64,000 nucleotides of DNA from an uncultured Enterocloster sp. (GTDB lineage: Bacteria; Bacillota; Clostridia; Lachnospirales; Lachnospiraceae), in contig CALWQV010000001.1 in NCBI GenBank assembly GCA_944383785.1, positions 1-64,000 on the forward strand, written 5' to 3'. A model generated the notes under the pieces. That model was given only the letters and a program-made list of their open reading frames with translations. It ran no database searches and was not told where the DNA came from. The translations under genes and the position numbers were made by a program. This document shows positions 1 through 7,668 of this stretch, one piece after another (the stretch's first letter is position 1; each line of letters starts with the position of its first letter).

Positions 1-308
1 TCCCGCAGCTGCGGGAGAGCGAGGGCTTTTCCTACGCCTATGATATTGCCCGCCATCACCATGAGCGCTGGGACGGCCGGGGCTATCCCGACGGGCTGAA
101 GGGGGATCAGATCTCGATCTGGGCCCAGATCGTCTCCCTGGCGGACGTCTACGACGCCCTGGTGAGCAAACGGGTTTATAAGGCCGCCTTCGGCTTTGAA
201 GAGGCCCTGAACATGATCCGGGAGGGGCAGTGCGGCGTGTTTAATCCGCGGCTTTTGGAGGCGTTTTTGGAGAAGGAGAAGGATATACGGGGGATTTATC
301 AAATTTAG
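1..308 (+). CDS. HD-GYP domain protein, C-terminal fragment
   Basis: The reading frame is open from base 3 to a TAG at 306-308; the start lies outside the window. The visible ~101 residues contain the diagnostic HD-GYP signature HHHERWDGRGYPDGLKG followed by the helix with SLADVYDAL. This is the C-terminal half of the HD-GYP fold, a metal-dependent phosphodiesterase class that hydrolyses cyclic di-GMP. The catalytic HD pair and any sensory N-terminus are upstream and unseen. It lies directly before a c-di-GMP riboswitch, so it may act on the ligand of its neighbour's leader. Family assignment is firm; activity is inferred. Confidence 0.9.
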   Translation, partial: PQLRESEGFSYAYDIARHHHERWDGRGYPDGLKGDQISIWAQIVSLADVYDALVSKRVYKAAFGFEEALNMIREGQCGVFNPRLLEAFLEKEKDIRGIYQI

Positions 309-318
309 CAGAAAATGT

Positions 319-347
319 TTGACAAACGCCAGGAAAGAAAATATAAT
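319..347 (+). promoter_or_regulatory. Consensus sigma-A promoter of the EPS operon
   Basis: A perfect -35 TTGACA (319-324) and a perfect -10 TATAAT (342-347) are separated by exactly 17 bases. Transcription should start near 354, just before the riboswitch. Such a strong core promoter fits control by attenuation rather than activation. Confidence 0.9.
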
Positions 348-377
348 GTGGAGATAGCTGAATATGATTCCGCTTTT

Positions 378-458
378 TTGGCAAACTTATAGAAATATAA
401 GGACGCAAAGTTGAGAGCCTTCCTGCGGCGGTGCCCGCAAAAGGTCGTCTGGCTGCAA
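378..458 (+). promoter_or_regulatory. Class I cyclic-di-GMP riboswitch (GEMM-I)
   Basis: The leader shows the GEMM-I core: GGCAAAC at 380-386, a perfect hairpin CTTATA-GAAA-TATAAG with the conserved GAAA tetraloop (386-401), then GGACGCAAAG (401-410). A second helical arm follows (AGCCTT...AAGG and TGCGG...CCGCA), closing near GGTCGTCTGGCTGC. Established knowledge: this RNA class binds c-di-GMP and often controls surface-structure genes. The 3' end of the aptamer shares bases with the following terminator stem, so ligand binding and termination should exclude each other. That predicts activation by c-di-GMP (inference). Confidence 0.88.
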
Positions 459-486
459 TCAGAGATGGTTGCGGCTTTTTTGTTTT
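451..486 (+). terminator. Intrinsic terminator of the riboswitch expression platform
   Basis: GGCTGCAATCA (451-461) pairs with TGGTTGCGGCT (466-476), with three G-U wobbles and a short loop, and is followed by a T-rich run (476-486). It lies between the aptamer and the first EPS gene, so it must be read through for expression. Bases 487-627 hold only the rest of the untranslated leader; I see no gene there. Confidence 0.85.
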
Positions 487-627
487 CTGGGACCATTTAC
501 CTGGGGTATTTTTCCTTCATATTAATTGAAAAGCCGGGGGCGGTATGGTAGAATAATTCCAAAGCAACGGTTCAGCCTGCGTATTAAAGGCTGTTTGCGC
601 AAAGACCGGAGGCTTTTGGGGGTACTT

Positions 628-2031
628 ATGAAGAGAGGGAGAACAAAGCACCTGGACTTTATCTGCGGCGACATACTTGCCCTGGAGCTGTCATACTTGA
701 CGGCCGCTTTTCTGGTCCGGACTCTTTGGCCGAAGGCGGAGGTTTCCTGGAACCTGCAGCAGGGAATTTCGATGATTTTCATCATGTTCACTGTGATTTT
801 CTTTACAGAAGGCTATAAAGATATACTGAGCCGTGGATATTTAAAAGAGATGCTGGCGGTGATCCGCCAGATGGCTCTGATTCTGGCGGTGGATGCGGTG
901 TACATCCTGGCCTTCTGGTTTGAGGGGATCTATACCTGGGGATTGCAGTGCCTTACGCTTCTTCTGGGGGTCTTGTTTATCTATGTGGAACGGATCACGC
1001 TGAAGCGATGGCTGAAAAGGAAATTTTCCAAGTTAAAATACGCCAGAACCATTATGATTATTGCCACAGAGGATCAGGCGGAGCGTCTGATCGCCCATAT
1101 CCAGTCCAGGGCGATTACCATTTTCCGGATTTCCGGCCTGGCGGTTGTGGACCAGGATATGAAGGGGCAGACCATCCGGGGAGTGCCGGTGACGGCGAAC
1201 CGCCAGGAGATCATAGAATATGTAGGCTCTCATATTATCGATGAGGTCTTGATCAGCGTACCGGGAGATTCAGCCTATGAATCAGAGCTGGCCCGCGAGT
1301 TCCTCCAGGTGGGGCTGGTGGTGCATATTTATATGGAACAGCGTTTTGAAGAGCTTCCCAACCGGAGACAAGAGCAGATCAGCGGTATGAATGTGCTTAC
1401 CTGCTTTAACCGTGAGATTCCATTGTGGATGCTCTTCTGTAAGCGGGTCATAGATTGTGCGGGCGGAGCATTGGGCTCCATTTTGGCGGTGCTGATTGGC
1501 CTGGTGATCGGCCCGATTATTTACATAAAATCCCCAGGCCCGATTATTTTCAGCCAGATCCGGGTAGGGCGCAACGGCAGAAAATTCCGAATCTATAAAT
1601 TCCGCTCCATGCGCCTTGACGCGGAAAAAGAGCTGGAAGGCCTTATGGCCCAAAACAAGATGAAGGGCAACATGTTTAAGATTGACGACGATCCAAGAAT
1701 TATTCCGGGCATCGGACGTTTTATCCGCCGTACCAGCCTGGATGAATTTCCCCAATTTTTCAACGTATTAAAGGGCGACATGAGCCTGGTGGGAACCAGG
1801 CCGCCTACGGAAGCCGAGTACCAGCAGTACAGCTTTTACCAGAATAAACGCCTCGCTATGAAGCCTGGCATCACAGGCATGTGGCAGATCAGCGGCCGCA
1901 GTGAAATCACGGATTTTGACGAGGTGGTGAAGTTGGACAGCCAGTATATCGACAGCTGGACCATTGAGAAGGATATCAAAATTATTTTGAAGACGGTGGT
2001 TGTGGTGCTTAAGAAGAGCGGGAGCGCGTGA
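628..2031 (+). CDS. Undecaprenyl-phosphate sugar phosphotransferase (EPS priming enzyme)
   Basis: A polyprenyl glycosylphosphotransferase of 467 residues. It transfers a sugar-1-phosphate from a nucleotide sugar to undecaprenyl phosphate, starting repeat-unit assembly at the membrane. N-terminal hydrophobic segments (about residues 8-130) are followed by a soluble CoA-binding-like region and the C-terminal bacterial sugar transferase domain. That domain starts at the hydrophobic KRVIDCAGG helix and contains KFRSM, RRTSLDEFPQ, SLVGTRPP and KPGITGMWQ. I chose ATG 628, preceded by GGGGG at good spacing; a TTG at 526 would extend it by 34 residues through the leader. It is the first gene of the riboswitch-controlled operon. 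Sugar specificity cannot be read. Confidence 0.93.
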   Translation: MKRGRTKHLDFICGDILALELSYLTAAFLVRTLWPKAEVSWNLQQGISMIFIMFTVIFFTEGYKDILSRGYLKEMLAVIRQMALILAVDAVYILAFWFEGIYTWGLQCLTLLLGVLFIYVERITLKRWLKRKFSKLKYARTIMIIATEDQAERLIAHIQSRAITIFRISGLAVVDQDMKGQTIRGVPVTANRQEIIEYVGSHIIDEVLISVPGDSAYESELAREFLQVGLVVHIYMEQRFEELPNRRQEQISGMNVLTCFNREIPLWMLFCKRVIDCAGGALGSILAVLIGLVIGPIIYIKSPGPIIFSQIRVGRNGRKFRIYKFRSMRLDAEKELEGLMAQNKMKGNMFKIDDDPRIIPGIGRFIRRTSLDEFPQFFNVLKGDMSLVGTRPPTEAEYQQYSFYQNKRLAMKPGITGMWQISGRSEITDFDEVVKLDSQYIDSWTIEKDIKIILKTVVVVLKKSGSA

Positions 2032-2032
2032 A

Positions 2033-3031
2033 ATGGAAAAGGTTTTGGTGACAATTCAATGTATTGCGTATAATCAAAGGCCTTATATCAGACAGTGTCT
2101 GGATGGGCTGGTTTCTCAAGAGACGGACTTTGCGTTCCGCATTTTGGTTCATGATGATGCTTCCACAGACGGAACAGATCAAATTATACAAGAATATGAG
2201 CAGCGCTATCCACATCTGGTCAAAGGTATTTATGAAAAAGAAAACCTATACTCCCGAGGCGGCTTTCGAGCAATTATGAAGCTGCTGATGGAAGAAAGCG
2301 AGGGTAAATATATTGCCTACTGCGAAGGGGATGATTATTGGACAGACCCTCGTAAGCTTCAAAAACAGGTAGATGTTATGGAGGCTAATCAAGCGGCGCT
2401 TTGTACGCATCAGGTTCGCTCTGTTTGGGAGAATGGAGAAAAAACGGACCGTCTGCTCCCGCGAATCACAGAAGATTTTGTTAAAGATACGGAAAAGTTT
2501 ATTCCGTTTTTGTTTAGCTATGGGAATAGTGATTGTTTTGTATTCCAGGCATGCAGCTTTTTAATGAGAAAGGATCTGCTGGAATTTCCGGAAGGCAGAC
2601 CACAGTTTATGGAGTTGAGCGATGTGGGGGATGTACCGCTTGTTCTGTATTTAGGAGCAAAGGGACCGGTCGTATACCTTGCAAAAGAGATGGCTTGTTA
2701 TCGCCTGGCAAGTAAATCATCCTGGTCTAAATCGATGCGTCATGACCGAAATCGCGTTTTAAGGCATGAAGAAAAGATGTGCGCCTGTTTTGAAGAATAT
2801 AAGAATTACACAGGAAATAAGTATGATTTCTGGATTGATGGAAACATTGCAAAAATACGATTTAATATGCTAATGCAGCGGGGAGAATATGGAAAGATTA
2901 TGGAGGAGCCATATCGCAGCATATGGAGTGCCTTGCCGGACAAAAAGCGGCAGGCGGTGATGAGGCATTATCGTCATCCTTTTCTAATGAAATGGTACAA
3001 TCGGATTCTTAGAAAAGTATATGGCTGGTAA
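2033..3031 (+). CDS. Family 2 glycosyltransferase
   Basis: A 332-residue GT-A fold enzyme. The N-terminus has the nucleotide-sugar binding strand (VTIQCIAYNQRPYIRQCL), DDASTDGT and the metal-binding YCEGDDYW, typical of GT2 inverting transferases. Its start codon lies 1 base beyond the stop of the priming transferase, which implies translational coupling. It probably adds a sugar to the lipid-linked repeat unit on the cytoplasmic side. Donor and acceptor are unknown. Confidence 0.9.
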   Translation: MEKVLVTIQCIAYNQRPYIRQCLDGLVSQETDFAFRILVHDDASTDGTDQIIQEYEQRYPHLVKGIYEKENLYSRGGFRAIMKLLMEESEGKYIAYCEGDDYWTDPRKLQKQVDVMEANQAALCTHQVRSVWENGEKTDRLLPRITEDFVKDTEKFIPFLFSYGNSDCFVFQACSFLMRKDLLEFPEGRPQFMELSDVGDVPLVLYLGAKGPVVYLAKEMACYRLASKSSWSKSMRHDRNRVLRHEEKMCACFEEYKNYTGNKYDFWIDGNIAKIRFNMLMQRGEYGKIMEEPYRSIWSALPDKKRQAVMRHYRHPFLMKWYNRILRKVYGW

Positions 3032-3066
3032 AGAATGAGAAATAGGCTGACAAGGAGACAGATGAG

Positions 3067-4530
3067 ATGGAAGATGATCAGAAGGAGGGCATAAGAAAAA
3101 AAGCGTTCAGCGGTTTTTTCTGGCGCTTTTTTGAGCGGATTGCGGCTCAGGGCGTGCAGCTTCTGGTGTCGATTATTCTGGCCCGGCTGCTGACGCCGGA
3201 AGATTATGGAATTATTGCACTAATTACCGTTTTTATCTCCATCTCAACCACAATTGTGGGGAGCGGCTTGGGTAATGCGCTGATTCAGAAAATAGATGCA
3301 GATCAGATCGATTTTTCATCGGTGTTTTACATCAATATGCTTTTAGGATTCCTAATGTATATGCTGCTGTTTGCCGCGGCTCCCTTGATTGCGGATTTTT
3401 ATCACGAGCCTGCCCTTGTTAAGGTACTTCGTGTGCTCGGGCTTACTTTAATTATTGCGGGAATTAACGGTGTCCAAAGAGCGTATGTGTCCCGGCATTT
3501 ACAGTTTAAGAGATTCTTCTTTTCTACCTTGATTGGTACCCTGATCTCCGCCCTGATTGGAATTGGGATGGCGTATAAGGGGATGGGATATTGGGCGCTT
3601 GTGGCTCAAAACCTGACAAATCATTGTATCGATACGTTAGTATTATGGTTTACGGTACGGTGGAGGCCCACCAGGGATTTTTCCCTTAGACGTATGAAGC
3701 GTTTGTACTCTTTTGGATGGAAGCTATTGGCTTCAAGCCTTTTAAACACAATGTACAGCAATGTTTTTTCTTTAGTTGTCGGAAAGATTTACCATTCTGC
3801 TGATTTGGCGTATTACAACCGCGGGAATCAAATTCCTGCTTTAATTACCACAAATATTGATACATCGATTCAGAGCGTTTTACTGCCGGTAATGTCCGGG
3901 ATTCAAAACGACCGGAGCCGTTTAAAAGCGATGGTCCGCCGGTCAATCAGAATCAGCGCATTTACAATGATGCCGGCGATGGCCGGTTTAGCCGCGATCG
4001 CAGAACCTTTGACCTGTCTGCTCTTGACAGAGAAATGGCTTCCCAGCGTGCCGTATATGAGAGTTTCCTGCTTCCTTTATTCGCTGTGGTCAATCCATAC
4101 TTCCAATCTTCAGGCAATTAACGCGATGGGAAGAAGCGATATCTTTTTGAAATTAGAGGTCATAAAATCCATATTGGGGATTGGAATGCTGGTACTGACA
4201 ATACCAGGAGGATTAGGCATGATGCTGGCGGGAATGTGCCTAAATAGTATTCTTGCAACAGCAATTAATGCGGCGCCTAATCGTAAGTTTTTAAATTATT
4301 GTTATGGGGAACAGATTCGGGATATCCTTCCGGCTGCCGCTCTTTCCGCGGCAATGGGAATTGTGGTATGGACGATTTCGCTTCTAAACTTAAATTTATA
4401 TTTAATGCTTGCGCTGCAGATTTCGATGGGGGCGGCGCTGTACATGGGATTAGCTGCTTTATTTAAAATTGACAGCTTTAGCTATTTAATTCAAACGGCA
4501 AAACAGTTTCTGTATAAGAGGAATCTATGA
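3067..4530 (+). CDS. Wzx-like polysaccharide flippase (MOP/PST family)
   Basis: A 487-residue integral membrane protein with about 12-14 predicted membrane helices. The N-terminus (FSGFFWRFFERIAAQGVQL, then ARLLTPEDYGI) is characteristic of the PST/Wzx/TuaB branch of the multidrug-oligosaccharidyl-lipid-polysaccharide superfamily. The family moves undecaprenyl-linked repeat units across the membrane. A ribosome site AAGGAGA lies before ATG 3067. Its stop overlaps the next start by 4 bases (ATGA). With the Wzy-like gene at 11185 it indicates a Wzx/Wzy-dependent pathway. Confidence 0.93.
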   Translation: MEDDQKEGIRKKAFSGFFWRFFERIAAQGVQLLVSIILARLLTPEDYGIIALITVFISISTTIVGSGLGNALIQKIDADQIDFSSVFYINMLLGFLMYMLLFAAAPLIADFYHEPALVKVLRVLGLTLIIAGINGVQRAYVSRHLQFKRFFFSTLIGTLISALIGIGMAYKGMGYWALVAQNLTNHCIDTLVLWFTVRWRPTRDFSLRRMKRLYSFGWKLLASSLLNTMYSNVFSLVVGKIYHSADLAYYNRGNQIPALITTNIDTSIQSVLLPVMSGIQNDRSRLKAMVRRSIRISAFTMMPAMAGLAAIAEPLTCLLLTEKWLPSVPYMRVSCFLYSLWSIHTSNLQAINAMGRSDIFLKLEVIKSILGIGMLVLTIPGGLGMMLAGMCLNSILATAINAAPNRKFLNYCYGEQIRDILPAAALSAAMGIVVWTISLLNLNLYLMLALQISMGAALYMGLAALFKIDSFSYLIQTAKQFLYKRNL

Positions 4531-5963
4531 AAAAAATTATTTTGTGCCTGACGATCATAGGACTATTGATTGCTGCCGCAGTCGCGGGAGCGCCTTATAT
4601 ACCTATTATAAATATAAAGGAAAAAGAAGAAAATTGGCGTCAAGCCGAATATGCGATTGATTTTTCAGCCGCTACCGATGAAAAAATTAAGCCGCTTCAT
4701 GGAATTAATAATGGACCCGCTTTTGAATATGAAGAGGGAAATTTCCATTATGACGCTTCAGGGTTATTTAAACAGGCAGGCATTCCTTATGTACGTCTGC
4801 ATGATGTGGAATATCCATATGGGAAAGATTTGTTTGCCGATATTCACTGTATATTTCCGGATTTTGATGCAGATCCGGCAGAAGCGGACTCGTACCATTT
4901 TGAAGAGACAGATCAATATATTAGCAGGGCAGTGGAAACCGGGAGTCAGATCTTTTTCAGGCTGGGGGAATCCATCGACCATTCCGGCGATGCGCGATAC
5001 ATTAATCCACCGCCGGATTATGAAAAATGGGCGCAAATTTGCGAAGGAATTATCCGCCACTATAATGAGGGATTTGCCGAGGGCTTTTATTATGATATTA
5101 CATATTGGGAAATTTGGAATGAACCTGATAAGGAACAGATGTGGACGGGAACACAGGAGGAATATTATGAATTATATAAAACGACAGCCTCCTATTTAAA
5201 AGAGAAATTTCCGGAACTTAAAATAGGCGGCTGCGCTTTATCTAACGTTAACATGGAATATTTGGGAGATTTCCTTTCTTATATTAGCAGCGGCGAGGCT
5301 GCGCCGCTGGACTTTTGCAGCTGGCATATCTATTCGGCAGATCCGATGGATTTATACCGTTCGGCCGGATCTTTCAGAGAGCGCCTTAAGGAATACGGAT
5401 ATGAAACTGCGGAATTAGTGATTAATGAATGGAACTACAATGAAGGATGGTCTGAGGAGGAATTAGAAAATGGATACCAGGTGATGAAGAGCACAAGAGG
5501 GAGCGCATATATGGCGGCCAGCATGATTGCAATGCAGGAAGCTGGAATCGACATGGCGATGTACTACGATGCGCAATTTTTAGATTTGTTCTGCGGATTA
5601 TATGAGGAGAATGCCCGTGGAGATTTAGAGGGTTTGCCTGGCCTCTACGCGTTTCAGTATTTTAACCGTCTCTATCAACTGGGCGGCTGGGTTCCGGTAT
5701 CCGGCGAGTCAAAGTCAGATTTATATATCTGCGCGGCGTCAAATCAACTGGAACAAGCGGTGCTGATCTCTACGTATTGCAGAGAGGAAGAAAAAAATTT
5801 TCGCCTGACACTGCGCTTTCCTGGGATTTACCAGTCAGAAGCGGCAGTTCGCGTGATTGATCAGAAACACGAGGATACATTGACTTGGGAAAAATTGGAC
5901 GGACAAAGCCTGACGTTGGATATAAAAGCGGACAGCGTTGTTCTAATCCGATTCGTAGATTAA
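4527..5963 (+). CDS. Membrane-anchored glycoside hydrolase, GH39-like
   Basis: This 478-residue protein has an N-terminal hydrophobic segment (about residues 4-25; a signal anchor or uncleaved signal) and then a (beta/alpha)8-type hydrolase. WEIWNEPD places the likely acid/base at Glu199, and LVINEWNYN places the likely nucleophile at Glu301, matching clan A family 39 logic. In Pseudomonas the GH39 enzyme PslG lies in the Psl operon and trims that polysaccharide; this enzyme may play the same part on its own operon's polymer (inference). It could equally be a xylosidase-like enzyme with another target. Confidence 0.85.
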   Translation: MKKIILCLTIIGLLIAAAVAGAPYIPIINIKEKEENWRQAEYAIDFSAATDEKIKPLHGINNGPAFEYEEGNFHYDASGLFKQAGIPYVRLHDVEYPYGKDLFADIHCIFPDFDADPAEADSYHFEETDQYISRAVETGSQIFFRLGESIDHSGDARYINPPPDYEKWAQICEGIIRHYNEGFAEGFYYDITYWEIWNEPDKEQMWTGTQEEYYELYKTTASYLKEKFPELKIGGCALSNVNMEYLGDFLSYISSGEAAPLDFCSWHIYSADPMDLYRSAGSFRERLKEYGYETAELVINEWNYNEGWSEEELENGYQVMKSTRGSAYMAASMIAMQEAGIDMAMYYDAQFLDLFCGLYEENARGDLEGLPGLYAFQYFNRLYQLGGWVPVSGESKSDLYICAASNQLEQAVLISTYCREEEKNFRLTLRFPGIYQSEAAVRVIDQKHEDTLTWEKLDGQSLTLDIKADSVVLIRFVD

Positions 5964-5982
5964 AGAGAGGAGAATAGGAGAA

Positions 5983-6768
5983 ATGGCTAAAGCGGAGATG
6001 TTTCGGACCGTTTTGATCGGAGGATTTAATAAAGCGGATGTTTTAAGCTACATAGAGAAGTTGGAGAATGAGCTGGAAAACATGAATTCCGTCAAGGAAA
6101 AAGCGGCGGCTTTGGAGGAGTCTATTACAAAATACCTGGAAGATCAGGAAAGCAAAACGCAGGAAAATATGACATCCGATCAGAAATCCAGAGAGACGGA
6201 GACTGCCGTTCTTCCTGGTCCGGAAAAGCAGCCGGAGGCAAATAAGCTGCCGGAAGGTATTTCCACGGAAGAATTTCGGGAATTGATGGAAAAGGCACAG
6301 AAGTACGACGAGAGTTATGATGCAATCAAAAAGCTGCTTTTGGATTCCCGGATTGAGGCGCAGGTGATCTTGACCGACGCCAGACAAAAAGCGGAAAAAA
6401 TATTGGAGGATGCAAGGGTTAACGGTATGCTCCAAGTGAAAATGGAAGAACAGAAGCTCCTGACCGATGCCAGGGCTAAGGCGGATGAGATTATTCAGGA
6501 AGCAAAAGAAAACGCCAAGCAAAGGAAGGAATTGGCGGATCAAGAAATTATTAAGCGGGTTCAAATTGCCGCCAGCCAGGCGCAGGAAGAGCTGAAAGCT
6601 ATTCAGGCAAGCATGCAGTTTATCGTAGATTCCCTGCCTGCAAGGCTGGAGCTTGGCATTCAGAAACGGCTGGAAGCAGGTGAGAAGGCAGAGGTGAAAA
6701 AGGAAGAGGAAAAGAAACCGGAAAAGCAGGAGGCAGAAGCCCATACAGAGGAAACGGCTCATGGTTGA
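5983..6768 (+). CDS. DivIVA-like coiled-coil protein
   Basis: A 261-residue, highly charged soluble protein. The N-terminus (FRTVLIGGFNKADVLSYIEKL) resembles the membrane-targeting segment of DivIVA/GpsB proteins. It is followed by a low-complexity linker (about 50-85) and a long coiled coil (about 90-215) with repeated DARxKAxxI segments, then a Lys/Glu-rich tail (about 225-255). DivIVA-family proteins gather at curved membrane and recruit partners. Inside an EPS operon it may position the assembly machinery at poles or septa (inference). RBS AGGAG precedes ATG 5983. The next gene overlaps its end by 8 bases. Confidence 0.75.
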   Translation: MAKAEMFRTVLIGGFNKADVLSYIEKLENELENMNSVKEKAAALEESITKYLEDQESKTQENMTSDQKSRETETAVLPGPEKQPEANKLPEGISTEEFRELMEKAQKYDESYDAIKKLLLDSRIEAQVILTDARQKAEKILEDARVNGMLQVKMEEQKLLTDARAKADEIIQEAKENAKQRKELADQEIIKRVQIAASQAQEELKAIQASMQFIVDSLPARLELGIQKRLEAGEKAEVKKEEEKKPEKQEAEAHTEETAHG

Positions 6769-7651
6769 ACAGATCCGGGAGGAATGGATTCAGCAGATGA
6801 AACGCCGCAGGAGAAGGAAATACCTTGCGTGGGCGGCAGTATTGGGAATTCTGATCCTGATAACGGCTGTTTATAATATATGGCTTAATCGCATGTTTGA
6901 GATAACGCGCTATCATTGTGATTCGGAAAAAATAGCGGATTCCGTAACAATTGCGTTTTTGACGGATCTTCACGGAAAAGAGTATGGAGAAAAGAATAAC
7001 AAGCTGCTCCGGGCGATTGAAGAAGAAAAGCCAGATCTGATTTTAATTGCCGGAGATATGGTGACTTTCCCTGATTCGGATATTCATGTGGCAGTGGAGC
7101 TTTGTCAGGCGCTGGCCTCGATTGCGCCCACGTACTACTGCTACGGAAATCATGAGGGCCAGTGGATGCATAATGGCATTGATGGAGAAACGATACCGAT
7201 TGACCAATATATTGAGAAAACAGGGGCGATTTTTACACCATCTGAGGCGGTTGAGCTTGAAATAAACGGAAATCGAATCAGTATAGGAGGGGTGCCGCAG
7301 GGATTGTCCGGGTATGAACAGTGGGGAAGGCAAAGAGTAGAGAATCTAGAGCGTTCAGACGGGTTCCGAATTTTAGTATCCCACCATCCGGATCTTTATT
7401 ACGAAAAATTGGCGGATGTACAGGCGGAATTGGCGGTAGCAGGACATTTTCATGGCGGTTTAATCCGAATTCCAGGGATTGGCGGGCTTTACCATCCGGA
7501 CGGAGGTATATTTCCGAAATATGACGGCGGGCAGTATGAACTGGAACATGGAACGCTTATTGTAAGCAGGGGATTGGGAAATCAAGGAGTGATTCCAAGA
7601 ATCTTTAATCAACCGGAATTAGTTATCATTACGTTGGAAAGCGGCAAATAA
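6761..7651 (+). CDS. Membrane-anchored calcineurin-like metallophosphoesterase
   Basis: A 296-residue protein with one N-terminal membrane helix (about residues 23-42) after a basic stretch, then a metallophosphoesterase domain. Visible metal motifs are FLTDLHG, AGDMV, YGNHEG, SHHPD and GHFHGG, the order expected for the YkuE/LpxH-type family. The catalytic domain should lie outside the cell by the positive-inside rule. The substrate might be a lipid pyrophosphate or a phosphorylated glycan (inference). RBS GAGGAAA lies within the preceding gene. Confidence 0.88.
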   Translation: MVEQIREEWIQQMKRRRRRKYLAWAAVLGILILITAVYNIWLNRMFEITRYHCDSEKIADSVTIAFLTDLHGKEYGEKNNKLLRAIEEEKPDLILIAGDMVTFPDSDIHVAVELCQALASIAPTYYCYGNHEGQWMHNGIDGETIPIDQYIEKTGAIFTPSEAVELEINGNRISIGGVPQGLSGYEQWGRQRVENLERSDGFRILVSHHPDLYYEKLADVQAELAVAGHFHGGLIRIPGIGGLYHPDGGIFPKYDGGQYELEHGTLIVSRGLGNQGVIPRIFNQPELVIITLESGK

Positions 7652-7668
7652 GAAAGAAGGAGGAAGAA

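Noticed and set aside
526..627. A TTG start extending the priming transferase by 34 residues
   Set aside because: The extension is basic leader-like sequence in the riboswitch leader; ATG 628 has a better ribosome site and the normal family start.
6043..6762. A 239-residue open frame on the minus strand opposite the DivIVA-like gene
   Set aside because: Its Leu/Phe-rich product is the antisense image of Lys/Glu-rich coiled coil; there is no ribosome site and no domain.
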